A stretch of DNA of 64,000 nt from Megalobrama amblycephala. Taxonomy: Eukaryota; Chordata; Actinopteri; Cypriniformes; Xenocyprididae. This document shows, in pieces, positions 35,601 to 45,686 of this stretch. Location of the stretch: contig NC_063065.1 of assembly GCF_018812025.1 (NCBI RefSeq), forward strand, positions 28,667,740 to 28,731,739. The letters are read 5' to 3'. The translations under genes were made by a program, and so were the position numbers. Every line of letters starts with the position of its first letter. Within the stretch, counting starts at the first letter, position 1. The notes under the pieces are model-generated. The model saw nothing but the letters and a program-made list of their open reading frames with translations. It made no database searches and was not told where the DNA came from.

Positions 35601-38600
35601 TTTTAGACTAAATGATGTTGTGAACAAAAGGTGATTAAACCCACCAAATTAGTAAACCAAGGCCCTTGATTTGAATTCTTCATGTCAACCTTAGCAAGGT
35701 AAAATATTCTTTCTAATCACTTCCTAGTCACTAATACAATGGTAGCTTCTCCAAGACTTGTGCTCAAATTTAGTTTCCAATACTTAAAAGATTACATTTT
35801 CTCAGGAAGAACCCCTGCAAGTTACCACGACTTCTCGAAGTTTTCATGAGGATTGTCAATCATATCAGAGGCAGATCTTTTGAAATATGGCACTTTTCCA
35901 CTGCGAGGTACAACTCGGCTTGGCACAGTGCGGCACGGCGCGGCTCGGCTTGTTTATTTTCAGTTCGATTTTCCACTGCAGTTTAGTACCTCTTTGAAGA
36001 GGGTGGGTTTATAGACTGGTCATTACAGTTGTGCCGCCTCTGTTGCTGTGGATCCACTCCTCGGCTACCAGCGAGGGGGTCTGCACCTTGTCTGCTGATC
36101 ACGATACAGCCATTTCTTTTTTCAAATTGCGTGCGACGGTCATTTAAAGCAAGTCGTTTAAAAAATAATTCTGTGGTGGCTCTTACTGACTAGCGGGGTT
36201 GGTGTCTCATGTTTCAAATCCTATGACACTGGTAGTGACAATTCTCTCTGACCAATCAGTGATCTGTTTAACACGTCACATTTTAGTATCTGTATGGCGC
36301 GATTGGAACCTTAACTGAGGTGTTACTATTTAAGCGAGCCATACCGAACCATACCATGCAGTGGAAAAGCTCAATTACGTTGCTACATTGAATGCAGCTT
36401 TCCTTATTTAAGTCACATTGCTTTTTGATCCTGTACACTATGGAATGAAACTTACCTTCTGGATATTTATAGTTAGAAGTGATGTCCTCATAATCACTAC
36501 TGTCCCGTTTTTTAGTCAGAATAAGCTTCCCCACATACATGGTGTCCACATAGATGATCTTCATTTTTCCTTGCTTAGTAGACTGATGGTATATCACATC
36601 ACTGTTCAGCTGTAGACAGGAGAAAGTTTTTTTTTCTTGTTTTTTCACTTTCTTGTACATTAGCTAAGATTTTTATATCTTGCTAATTAAATCTAAAGGT
36701 ATAAACATCAAAGAGAATTGACATGTTTCTTACCTCCGCAAAGACAAACTTTGCATCGAATGGATAGCTGAGCTCTCCCTCTTTGACGGCATTGACAGAC
36801 GTCGGGCCACATCGATAAAGACCTGAATAGGAGAAAACAAAATATCTCCTATATAACTTAAGGTATATTTATGATGAGGCAGAAGTCAGAGTAAGGATCA
36901 TACCATCACTGGTCTCCTGAGGAGTGCAGTCGACCACCTGCCAGCCAGAGAACTGTTCAGGCAGATCCGGCCTCTTCATGTACACCTCATTCCAGCAGTG
37001 GTAGTTCCTGTGAAACACAGTGACATTGTCACTAAACAACATTAAACCATCATCAGGGCCATCTCAAGCATAGGGCAGGACCTAGTGCACGAGGCCCCCT
37101 CGGTTGCCGCCCTAACCATGATTACCTATCAGACTGTATCTCACCAGACTGAATCTTTAGTTCGGCTTCGGTCCACTTTCCCATTTTCATCCAGCACAAT
37201 ATCTGTCTTCAGGTTGCCCGTGTTGTCATGAGCAGAGCAGAAATTGGTGATAACCCGTCCAGGGATCCCGAGACAGCGCATAACTAGGTGGGACCATCAC
37301 AGTGTCATGGTTACACCACAGTCTTTTTTGGCTCTAAATAACCTGAATTTCAGAAAAATGAACACAAACGAATGTGTAGTGGCCATACTCACAAGTGTTC
37401 ATCACCCCGGCAAACACCCAGCACTGAGCGAAGCACACAGGCACACTACTCTCTTTGGCATATTTGAGCAGGATTTCAGGACTTCCTGTCCAGGCAGTGG
37501 GTGCTGTGCCTTCGGAGTATTCACCACTCCAGTTGCCAACCATGACACCATCATCATCCTGGGCATTCAGCTGCAAATATACAACCAAAATGCCTAAATA
37601 ATCAATGTGAATTATATGTATGTATATTCATATAAAATGGGTTACTTGTTTGTGGAATTGTCCATACTTTGTTTACTATTATCAAATCATACCAGAGCTG
37701 ATCCTTGCCGAACTATTTCAGTGGGATTTCCACGGAACACTAGTGGTACTTTCCCAGAATCCAGAACCAAAATACAGGCATCCAGAACCCCCTCTTCATA
37801 CTAAAGGAAACCACATAAGAAGTTAATTAATGGGTGTCCAATCCTGGTCCTAGAGGGCCAACTTCCTGCAGAGTTTAGCCTAAGCCGCTTTAAGACAAGC
37901 CTCCAAGGTTAGGCAAAAAATAACATAATGCTGCCAGGATGTTTTTTTGTTTTTTTGAATGGATGTTGATGGAGCAGAGGCTTCACATTTAATGTAAACA
38001 TTTAAATGGCTTATCATTTAATGAATTGGCAGCCTATCGGCTTATCTTCAACATGTTTGCTCTTAAACATTTGTTTTGGATTGATCTATTTTTTAAAAAA
38101 ATTCTGCTTTATAAGAGAAGTCTGCGAACGAAATTCAGTGACGTCAAGGCTGTAATGTGATTGGTTATCAAGGCATATGCGATCCAAGTTTTCGCCAATG
38201 GTAGAGCCATGGACCCTCGTATCTTCCAATATAAAGACCATCTCTGGTTTAGCTTCAAAACTAATTAAACACACCTGGATCAGCTAATCAAGCTTTGGGG
38301 CGTTGATGGACTTCATCTACTCCATCTATGTTTTGAACATCATTCTGAATCCAATCCGGGTGAAGTCTTTGACAAAAACGTGATGTCTTAGCTTTTGGTT
38401 TTAAATGTTGTATTTTGACTACATTTACCCACATTCAAGTGTTGATAAAAAGAGAGAATGAAGCTTAGAATAAAATCTGTTTCTGTTGTTGTTTAAAGGC
38501 AAAAGCTCCATTCTTTCTTTTGATGTACTCACTGTTTTACATATTCTGGCGGCCATGAAAGATTTTGAAAATGACCAAAAATGCTGGTGCTGGCTGGCAA

Positions 38601-40462
38601 CTTAAACATAATACTCTGGCAAGGAAAGAGTTTAGTGATGGCATATTGACATGAGCCCAAAATCTCTGAGTTACTGCCAACCTGTCCAAAGTTCCATGAA
38701 CGGGAGGTTATGTTGTTGAATTCTCCATTGTAGATGACACCCACATCATTCATCACGTATTCCTGTCTGTCTTCATCTTTGTCCATGTACACTTGATCCT
38801 CTGGGTAGCAATACACACAATATACATGCGTCATCATATGTGTAGTCAGATAATGATGGTTTAATTATGGCCTTAAGCATTTAAGCATTTGTTTATGAAC
38901 TTTATGTCAGTTCTCAGAATATAAAAGTTAGCTGCCAGTTTATAAAACAGATTTTTCCAGTACCTTGGTTGAGCCGCATTTTAAGCTGTTGTAAATAACT
39001 CTATAAACATATATGCCTGTGACCTCATTACATTAATATTAAAATAAATATTTTTATGAACTAATCGTTTTATAAAAGCAGTAAGCCCTGTGAAGCAGTG
39101 GTTTACAGTGAATTTAGAACAACTAAAGGCCCGTTCACACCAACGGAAAAAGAAAAAAACACCACTTTTTGACAAGTCAAACCCCCTTTTGAAGGATACT
39201 TTAAAGAAAATGGATATATGGAAAACAACCGGTCATACCTTTGGAAAAAATGGTGAGAAGTGTCAACGATGAGATCATTATGCCAGACTAGCAAACATAA
39301 AATAACCTCAGCTATCCAGCGCTAGTTTCGACAACATTGTCTTGCTTCCTTGCAAGACTAGGCGTTCACTGTTAGATTATATCGATTACACTTGCTATTC
39401 ACTCAAAACATAGCATGCTGTGGACATCTGCTGATTAGAGCCGTGTAAATGCAACAAGAACAGCAAAAACATGTTGTACACACTCTTGAAACTGCAGCAC
39501 ATGAGCTTACAATAAACAGTGTTATCATTCATTGGTCTGGACGCAAATATAGTTATCATTATAGTTATCGTTCTTGGTGTGAACAGGCCTTGAAAGGGTG
39601 CTTTCTAAATTGTAAATGTAAACCACAGCTTCTTGGGGCTTATTGCTTTAGCATAACTGTTGTACTCACCGGGGTCCCAAGGATTGAACAGCACATAGAA
39701 ATCGGTGTCAGGGTTCCTCTCAGTGCGCTGTTTTCCCAAATCACTCACTACCACAACAAAGATTCGGAAGCGGCCAATGATGCATTTGGCGTCTGGTGTT
39801 ATGCCCACTGTCACATAATCGCCTTGCGTTTCAACCACACGACTCTTCCAGTGCACGCCAGGTTTCTCTTTACCCATGGGTAAAATGATGTAGGTGCCCT
39901 TGTTTTCATCAGGTGAACTGCCTGTTAATGAGCAGAACAACAGATTTTACCTTATGGTGATATTTCACGTACTAATGCACTGCTTCTTCGTTACAGATGA
40001 TTTATGTACTTTATTATGTATTGAGAGTTTATTAGGCCTACTGGATGCAGATGCTCACCAATCAGGAACTCCAACTGCACATTGTCCTCTTGTTCTTTTA
40101 AGGCCCGGTTAAATTTGATGACGATGGTGAACTCTTTATTCCTGCGCACGATGAGGTTGGAGTTCACGTACTTGTCAGTGTTGTGGTCTTTTTTGTTCTC
40201 CGTCACACGCATGTCAACGCTCAATACTGACAAAGTTGCAGCTTGTGTCTCTAGAAAAAAAGACTTACTGTGACTGTTTCTGACTTAGGGTATATGTAAA
40301 TGCAAACACGGGTAAAACTGTACCTTCGTCTGGGGGTCCCCTTGGCCTCAAAACATCAAAAGCTTCAAACTCAGGTGGGTTAGACTCATGTACGTTTGAT
40401 TTGTCAAGGGTAATACGGCCACCGCCACTGCTGAACCAAGTAGGGTAGGGTTGGAGTGACAT
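32469..40462 (-). CDS. f13a1: Coagulation factor XIII A chain, tandem copy B (14 coding exons)
   Basis: 731 residues, the length of the mature human chain. Coding parts, 5' to 3': 40462-40324, 40250-40059, 39921-39670, 38800-38682, 37800-37693, 37570-37393, 37283-37145, 37007-36904, 36822-36734, 36609-36456, 35007-34729, 34608-34448, 33274-33138, 32613-32469. All are GT-AG with no frame break. Eleven of the 14 exons have exactly the length of their copy A counterparts; exons 2, 3 and 15 differ by multiples of three. The triad is Cys320, His379 and Asp402. The activation peptide ends VLRPR/GPP, closer to the human VVPR/GV than copy A is. Introns are shorter (8 kb against 12.5 kb), mainly because copy A gained transposons. 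Both copies look functional. Confidence 0.94.
32775..33000. mobile_element. Short inverted-repeat element, copy 2, in f13a1 copy B intron 14
   Basis: The same family as 5443-5657, sharing GACAAGGCTTAAG, CCATTGTTTTGTCTCAAGAT and GGCTAAGCCCTG-CTGTGAAACC. The two lie in different introns, so they are independent insertions rather than part of the gene duplication. Confidence 0.65.
33138..33274 (-). CDS. f13a1: f13a1 copy B exon 14
   Basis: 137 bp. Encodes [20 protein letters not shown] and [10 protein letters not shown], close to the human VHLDGPGV. Confidence 0.92.
33460..34220. mobile_element. TTAA-type MITE in f13a1 copy B intron 13
   Basis: TTAA at 33456-33459 and 34221-34224. Ends AGGATTAGTTCACCCAAAAA and TTTTTGGCTGAACTAACCAT. 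Related to 24750-26472. Confidence 0.8.
34448..34608 (-). CDS. f13a1: f13a1 copy B exon 13
   Basis: 161 bp. Encodes [20 protein letters not shown] and [13 protein letters not shown]. Confidence 0.92.
34729..35007 (-). CDS. f13a1: f13a1 copy B exon 12
   Basis: 279 bp. Encodes [20 protein letters not shown] and [20 protein letters not shown]. Confidence 0.93.
35891..36370. mobile_element. hAT-like MITE in f13a1 copy B intron 11
   Basis: Ends CACTTTTCCACTGCGAGGTA and TACCATGCAGTGGAAAAG are complementary (TTTTCCACTGC). Low-complexity CGGC-rich interior near 35915-35950. Confidence 0.6.
36456..36609 (-). CDS. f13a1: f13a1 copy B exon 11
   Basis: 154 bp. Encodes [32 protein letters not shown] and NYKYPEG. 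Confidence 0.93.
36734..36822 (-). CDS. f13a1: f13a1 copy B exon 10
   Basis: 89 bp. Encodes [20 protein letters not shown] and FDAKFVFAE. The two copies differ very little here. Confidence 0.94.
36904..37007 (-). CDS. f13a1: f13a1 copy B exon 9: catalytic His and Asp
   Basis: 104 bp. Encodes [20 protein letters not shown] and [15 protein letters not shown], with His379 and Asp402. Confidence 0.95.
37145..37283 (-). CDS. f13a1: f13a1 copy B exon 8
   Basis: 139 bp. Encodes [20 protein letters not shown] and [11 protein letters not shown]. Confidence 0.94.
37393..37570 (-). CDS. f13a1: f13a1 copy B exon 7: active-site cysteine
   Basis: 178 bp. Encodes [17 protein letters not shown] and the nucleophile motif [12 protein letters not shown] (Cys320). 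Confidence 0.95.
37693..37800 (-). CDS. f13a1: f13a1 copy B exon 6
   Basis: 108 bp. Encodes [19 protein letters not shown] and [14 protein letters not shown]. Confidence 0.93.
37830..38330. mobile_element. Degraded hAT-MITE with insertion, copy B intron 5
   Basis: GGTGTCCAATCCTGGTCCTA and AACACACCTGGATCAGCTAA resemble the halves of the element at 24490-24683, separated by about 350 unrelated bases. Confidence 0.4.
38682..38800 (-). CDS. f13a1: f13a1 copy B exon 5: start of catalytic core
   Basis: 119 bp. Encodes [20 protein letters not shown] and TSRSWNFGQ. Confidence 0.94.
39128..39591. mobile_element. Inverted-repeat element (GGCCCGTTCACACCAA ends), copy B intron 4
   Basis: GGCCCGTTCACACCAA at the left and TTGGTGTGAACAGGCC at the right. 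A short second insertion separates the arms. Confidence 0.65.
39670..39921 (-). CDS. f13a1: f13a1 copy B exon 4: beta-sandwich
   Basis: 252 bp. Encodes [36 protein letters not shown] and [11 protein letters not shown]. Confidence 0.94.
40059..40250 (-). CDS. f13a1: f13a1 copy B exon 3: beta-sandwich
   Basis: 192 bp. Encodes [19 protein letters not shown] and [15 protein letters not shown]. It is close to the human HHTDKYENNKLIVRRG stretch and two codons longer than in copy A. Confidence 0.93.
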
Positions 40463-40490
40463 GATGTACACAAGATGTCTTGATGTTAAC
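40324..40490 (-). CDS. f13a1: f13a1 copy B exon 2: start codon and activation peptide
   Basis: ATG at 40462-40460, MSLQPYPTW, then [18 protein letters not shown]. The predicted thrombin cut is after Arg41. Phase 1 donor GTACAG. Confidence 0.9.
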
Positions 40491-40671
40491 CTGGAGGATA
40501 GATCATGTTAATGTTATCTATCCATTTGGTAAACATATTAGATATATCAGATGAGGCATGGCAAAAGGAAAGGACACAACTCTGTGTATTAGGTTATGAA
40601 GTGTAAAACCACAACTAAACATTTGTATTAATGCTAAAAAGCTAAAGAGTCATTAAAAGCGTTGGACTCAC

Positions 40672-40815
40672 GGTCTGTGTAGAAGAGTAGATGGGTCTGC
40701 TGAGGAGGCTCCAGGCAGATGTGCCGGTGAAGAACTTCATGCTGATTAATAAAGGCTCAGGACTTCCTCTTCCACTGGAGAAAAATACTTCCATAGAACC
40801 AGATTGTCCAAAGTC
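40672..40815 (-). other. f13a1: f13a1 copy B exon 1 (5' UTR)
   Basis: Near-identical to 19417-19560, with the same GTGAGT donor. About five base differences are visible over 165 bases. Carries the same upstream start codon. The right edge is uncertain. Confidence 0.7.
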
Positions 40816-40895
40816 AAGATGATCCCAAGATCAGGTCAGTCTGATAAACAACTCTGTGACCCTGCTTCTGACTCTTGATGACAGCAGCATATTCC
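40816..40895 (-). promoter_or_regulatory. f13a1 copy B promoter-proximal region
   Basis: Essentially identical to the region upstream of copy A, with the GATA site TGATAA (plus strand) at 40842-40847 and no TATA box. Confidence 0.5.
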
Positions 40896-41159
40896 ATACT
40901 GTCAATAACATAGATGAGATTATAACATTAAAGACATTAAGGACTTGATTCATAACTTTTCATAATTAAATATTGTAGGAATTTCTATCATACATCAAGG
41001 TCTTTTGAAGATATCACTAAAGGGTTAATGATAACGTGTCCACTCAATACACTGAAATGACGAGTTTGAATTGGCAAAAATCATTACAATCACACTTCAC
41101 ATAAATGATTGACATCTCTCAATTAAACAAATGATAGTGACATTTCACAGGAAAAATTC

Positions 41160-41700
41160 ATTGAGATTGAAATCATAAAAGAGTAAATATAAATTAATAC
41201 ATGTGACCTTTCATTCATCAGACAAAAAGTGTTGCTCAAGGAATTATAAGGTCTCACATTAAAAGCTTGAAAAATCTTTAGAAAGTGTTTTGAAACAAAA
41301 CTTGGGATGTGTGTGACTTATATTTCACATGATTGTGGATTTTAATGGATGGGCCTACAGTAGTAGACAAAAGTGGGATATTTTGCCAGCAATTCACGTT
41401 GGCATTCATTGACTCACTAAACTGTGCATGTGTCGTATTTAACTTCTTTCCAATCCTCCTTAAGTTCTTCCCACGAATGAGCATCATTGGAAGACCTGCA
41501 TGACTTATCACAACTTATAATTTCCCAAAGGTTTTTAATGGCTTTAAGGTCAGAAGACTGAGGAGACCACTTGAAGAAGACTTCAAAATGCTGAGCATGA
41601 ACACTTTCATTGATTTTGGATCATTATCATGTTGGAAAATACACATTTGATCTGCAAACAGATTCGCTATATTTGGCTACATTGTGTTCAGCATGGATTC
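41160..41700 (-). pseudogene. Degenerate Tc1-like transposase fragment
   Basis: The minus strand reads broken pieces such as QHDNDPKS and LKAIKNLWEII, a decayed Tc1 catalytic region of a family different from 20045 and 21846. Confidence 0.5.
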
Positions 41701-41714
41701 CCAAGTATTGGTCC

Positions 41715-42158
41715 ATTTTCCAAGTGCCAGCAATGCTTAGGTAGGTGGTATGTGTCAAAGTAACATCCACATGGATGGCAGGACCCTAGGTTTCCCAGCA
41801 GAACATTGCCCAAAGCATCACACTGCCTCCGCAGGCTTGCCTTCTTCCCAAAGTGCATCCTGGTGCCATGTGTTCCCCAGGTAAGTGACGCACACGCACC
41901 TGGCCATCCACATGATGTAAAAGAAAACGTGATCCATCAGACCAGACCACCTTCTTCCATTTCTCCGTGGTCCAGTTCTGATGCTCACTGTTGGTGCTTT
42001 CAACGGTGGACAGGGGTCAGCATGGGCACCCTGACTGGTCTGCAGCTATGCAGCCCCATACGCAACAAACTGTGATGCACTGTGTATTCTGACACCTTTC
42101 AATCAGAAGTGTTATTCGCTTCACCTGTCAATGGTCACAATGTTATGCCTGATCGGTG
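41715..42158 (-). mobile_element. Internally deleted copy of the 20045-type Tc1 element
   Basis: The end CACCGATCAGGCATAACATT (minus strand) is joined directly to the middle of the transposase (SEYTVHHSLL-like region, then WSDGSRFLLHHVDGQV-like, then GGSVMLWAMFCW-like). About 0.4 kb of the 5' part is missing. Confidence 0.75.
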
Positions 42159-42783
42159 TAGATATACAATATAGGCTATGAGCAATATCACACAAGCAAG
42201 AGTGTTGTTTTTGGTGAATATCAGTATGGCGAATGTGATTTGATTTTGAACATTTCAATAAACAAAGTTAATATAAAGTGTCCTACATTTTTCTTTCAAG
42301 ATTGTCAATAATTGTCTGTTTTTGCTCTGTTTGCCAAAAACAATACTTAAAAATCAAGCCACAGCAGAACCTCTGAATCTGCATTTTTGTTTTTTTAACA
42401 AATTGGTTTATTGAATGATTCAGTGGCTCACATTACTGAATAAATATATGTTTTTGAACAAATTGGTTGAAGGAATGAGGCAATGATCCATTTATAAGCA
42501 CTCACTTGCTTCGCTCCTGAATGAATCAGTCATTTTTAATGAATCAGTTGAATGAATGATCTATTGATTCATTAAGGCCACCTACTACTGGTGGTTTTAG
42601 TTTAACTTTTAAACGTAACATTTCATTTTTTTTTTACCATCGTTTAATTTATTCAGATTTATATGTTTAAAATGACAGTATGCCATTGGAACTGCAGTGC
42701 AAATGCATTCTTGCCACCTCTGAGCTGCATTAAACAGAATATATAGATACATTTCTGCCTCTGATCTAATGTATACCTTAAAG

Positions 42784-43756
42784 CAGTGGTCACCAACCTT
42801 TTTAAGCCCAAGATCCCTGACCTCGACCTTTTTGAAAGACAAGATCTACTTGATAGAAAAAGACAGCCGAGATAGTATTTAGTATTTTTTTCGTGGTCAG
42901 TGTAGATTCTGATTTATTTATTTATTTTTACAAGCAAATTGGCCGATTCTGATACTGGTTGCAGATATTTATTATTAATATTATTATAATAAACAAAAAT
43001 ACATAACCATTTCAAATTAGAGGGAACCACTGCTTTTTAATCACAATCCAAACAAAGATGCTTCGCACGTTGCATGAGCAGTTATTTTTTATTTTAATTA
43101 GATTTAATTTCAAGATTTAAAGCAAAAACAGAACGGTCTGACTTTATCTTTCTGAAATTATAAATGCTACACACACAAAAAAAAGCATGAAACAAAAACA
43201 GCAGGCTGAATGAAACGCAGATTCACTCTCTGACAGCAGGTGGCGCTTATGGAGCAGCAGTGATACAGCGTTTCCTTGGTTACCGCTGTAAACAAAGCTG
43301 AAATGCGCTAATAATTAGCTACTTTATTCAGAGGTAAGAGGAAAATAAAATGCCATTCCCATCGAAATCTTCCTGAAGACTGATCTCCTTTTAGAGATGA
43401 ATTCATAATCCCTCACCCCCAATTCAATAATTATATTTTCTTCCTATATTTCGAGCATCGTGAACAGTGAGCTGCTCTGCCTGCTACAGAATTTTCTCCT
43501 CTTCGCATCCGTCTTCAGCGTTTCTGCCCTCTTGTTAACGGCCGTTTACAGACTCAGACATTATGTGGGCTATTTACCTTTATCTGGCTGTCCCAGTAGC
43601 TCATGAAAATAACAGAAAAATAAATACAAAAATACAGTACAAAGACTGGAGAAATGTAATGTATTTTTGTACTCATATTTCTGTTATTTTCGCGAGCTAC
43701 TGGAACAGTGATAAAGATCAACCAGTCGATCGCGATCGACGGGTTGGCGACAACTG
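42784..43756. mobile_element. hAT (Charlie-like) non-autonomous element
   Basis: CAGTGGTCACCAACCTTTTT at the left and GGTTGGCGACAACTG at the right. Flanks CCTTAAAG and GTGTAAAG agree at 6 of 8 positions, a decayed 8-bp duplication. Confidence 0.7.
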
Positions 43757-43794
43757 GTGTAAAGAATAGCCTACTTTTTTAGTGCCAAAATAAC

Positions 43795-44340
43795 AAAATA
43801 GCGACCACAATATCTAGTGATTTCAAAGCACTGCTTCATGAAGCTTCGAAGCTTTACGAATCTTTTGTTTCGAATCAGTGGTTCAGAGCGCCAAAATCCA
43901 ATTATCTCATTTAACAAGGCTTCATTATGTCATAAATGTTTTGAAAAGTTTACGTGACTCTGGCAGTTTGATACACGCTCTGAATGACTGATTCGAAACA
44001 TATGATTCATAAAGCTTCATGAAGCAGTGTTTTGAAACCGCCCATCATTGTTGAATAAAGTCGCTATTTTGTTATTTTTGGCACACAAAAAGAATTCTCG
44101 TCGCTTCATAACATTAAGATTGAACCACTGTACTCATATGAACTGTTTTAAATATGTCTTCTTTCTGGGCATTGAAATAGGGAGTGTTATTGCTGGCGAT
44201 GGAGGCCTCACTGAGCCATTGGATTTTATTAAAAATATCTTAATTTGTGTTCCGAAGATGAACAAAGGTCCTACAGGTGTGGAACAACATGAGGGTGAGT
44301 AATTAATAACAGAATTTTAATTTATGGGTGAACTAACCCT
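43795..44340. mobile_element. TTAA-type MITE, right half
   Basis: Ends AATTTATGGGTGAACTAACCC and TTAA; GCTTCATGAAGCAGTG and its complement occur inside. The left terminus is missing. Same family as 24750-26472. Confidence 0.55.
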
Positions 44341-45529
44341 TTAAATGAACTGTTGGTCTCTTTGTTTAGAAGCTTCGATCAAGACAGCAGTGTTCATACA
44401 GCAGATAAAAGATCAATAGTTATCGGAGATATGGTAAAAAAAATTAAAAAAAATGTAAATAAAAATGAGCTGAAAATGAAACTCTGAAATATTACAAACA
44501 GTTTCATGTCACACTCTAAAAAATAAAACATTGGTTCAACAAAAAACATGTTAACATTTTCCACTAGAATTTTTAACTTAAGCCATTTGGGAGAATTAAG
44601 CCATTAATTCAAAGCAATATTTTGAGTTGATCCAACATAATGTTTTAAGTAAGGTGAAGATGTTTTTTTGCCACAGTAAAAACACATTTCTAAGTAACAT
44701 GAACTTAATAATTGTCAACATGAATGCAACTATTTAAGTTGATCCAACATAATGTTTTAAGTAAGGTGAAGACGCTTTTTGGACACAATAAAACGCGTTT
44801 CTAAGTAACACGAACTTACCATGCACCGCTTGTCACCATGATGGTAAATCTCCAAAAACCCACATTAACAGAAACTTTTCTAAATTAGCATAACAAAACA
44901 CTAATTACTGCTAAATCTCCCTTACCATTAATCTTGTGTAAAAAACATTATATAACACTTAATTTTAGCATTTACTCTCCCTTTCAAGTGCCATGGGCAA
45001 AGCATGATGGGAAATACAAATCCCAGCCCAGTTTCACTTAACTTAAGTTCGTCTAAATTAAAAGAAGTGTTCATACAACTCAAAACAATGAAACACGTTT
45101 ACACGTCATCAGATTGTATTTTACATTAACAGAACTTAAAATTAAATACATTTTTGATTAACTGAAAATGTTAAACTATGACAAGTCATGATAGTATATC
45201 GAATCAATAGGTATAATTTGTGTCATCCAAGCTCAATAAAATAACAATTACAAGTAAAAAGTCTAACAGCATTTCAGAACTTGATTTTTTTATTTCACAA
45301 CAATATATATATTTAAGTAACGACTAAAGGTCCCCTGAATTAGAAATGAAAACAAGCTGGAAGTTTTTTAGTTGCGTATATTAATTGATTGGGATGCCTT
45401 TTAAATGAACTGTTACTATATGATACAAACTAGTGGTTTATGAGATGCTGTTCTTAGAAGAGTGTAACAATTCAGCTACTATTACAAATGTAAGTATTAT
45501 AAAAAATATTTTACCCTGTTGAATTTCAG

Positions 45530-45686
45530 GAAGTGTCTATAAGGTCATGTCAACAAAGCATTGTTAATAAATACGGGGAAGTGAAACTTGTGACACGCCG
45601 AGAAGTCAAGTTGCCTCGTTCCGCGTATTCCGCCTAAAATTCATGAGAAGTTAGTCAGACTCTGGGTCTAAAGCAACCTAAAGGCT
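45530..45686 (+). promoter_or_regulatory. ly86 proximal promoter and 5' UTR with PU.1/IRF site
   Basis: Directly upstream of the ly86 ATG. Contains GGAAGTGAAA at 45577-45586, a perfect match to the ETS-IRF composite consensus GGAANNGAAA, about 100 bases before the start codon, plus a second GGAAGTG near 45531. No TATA box is seen. The block is duplicated at 23755-23940. Confidence 0.6.
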
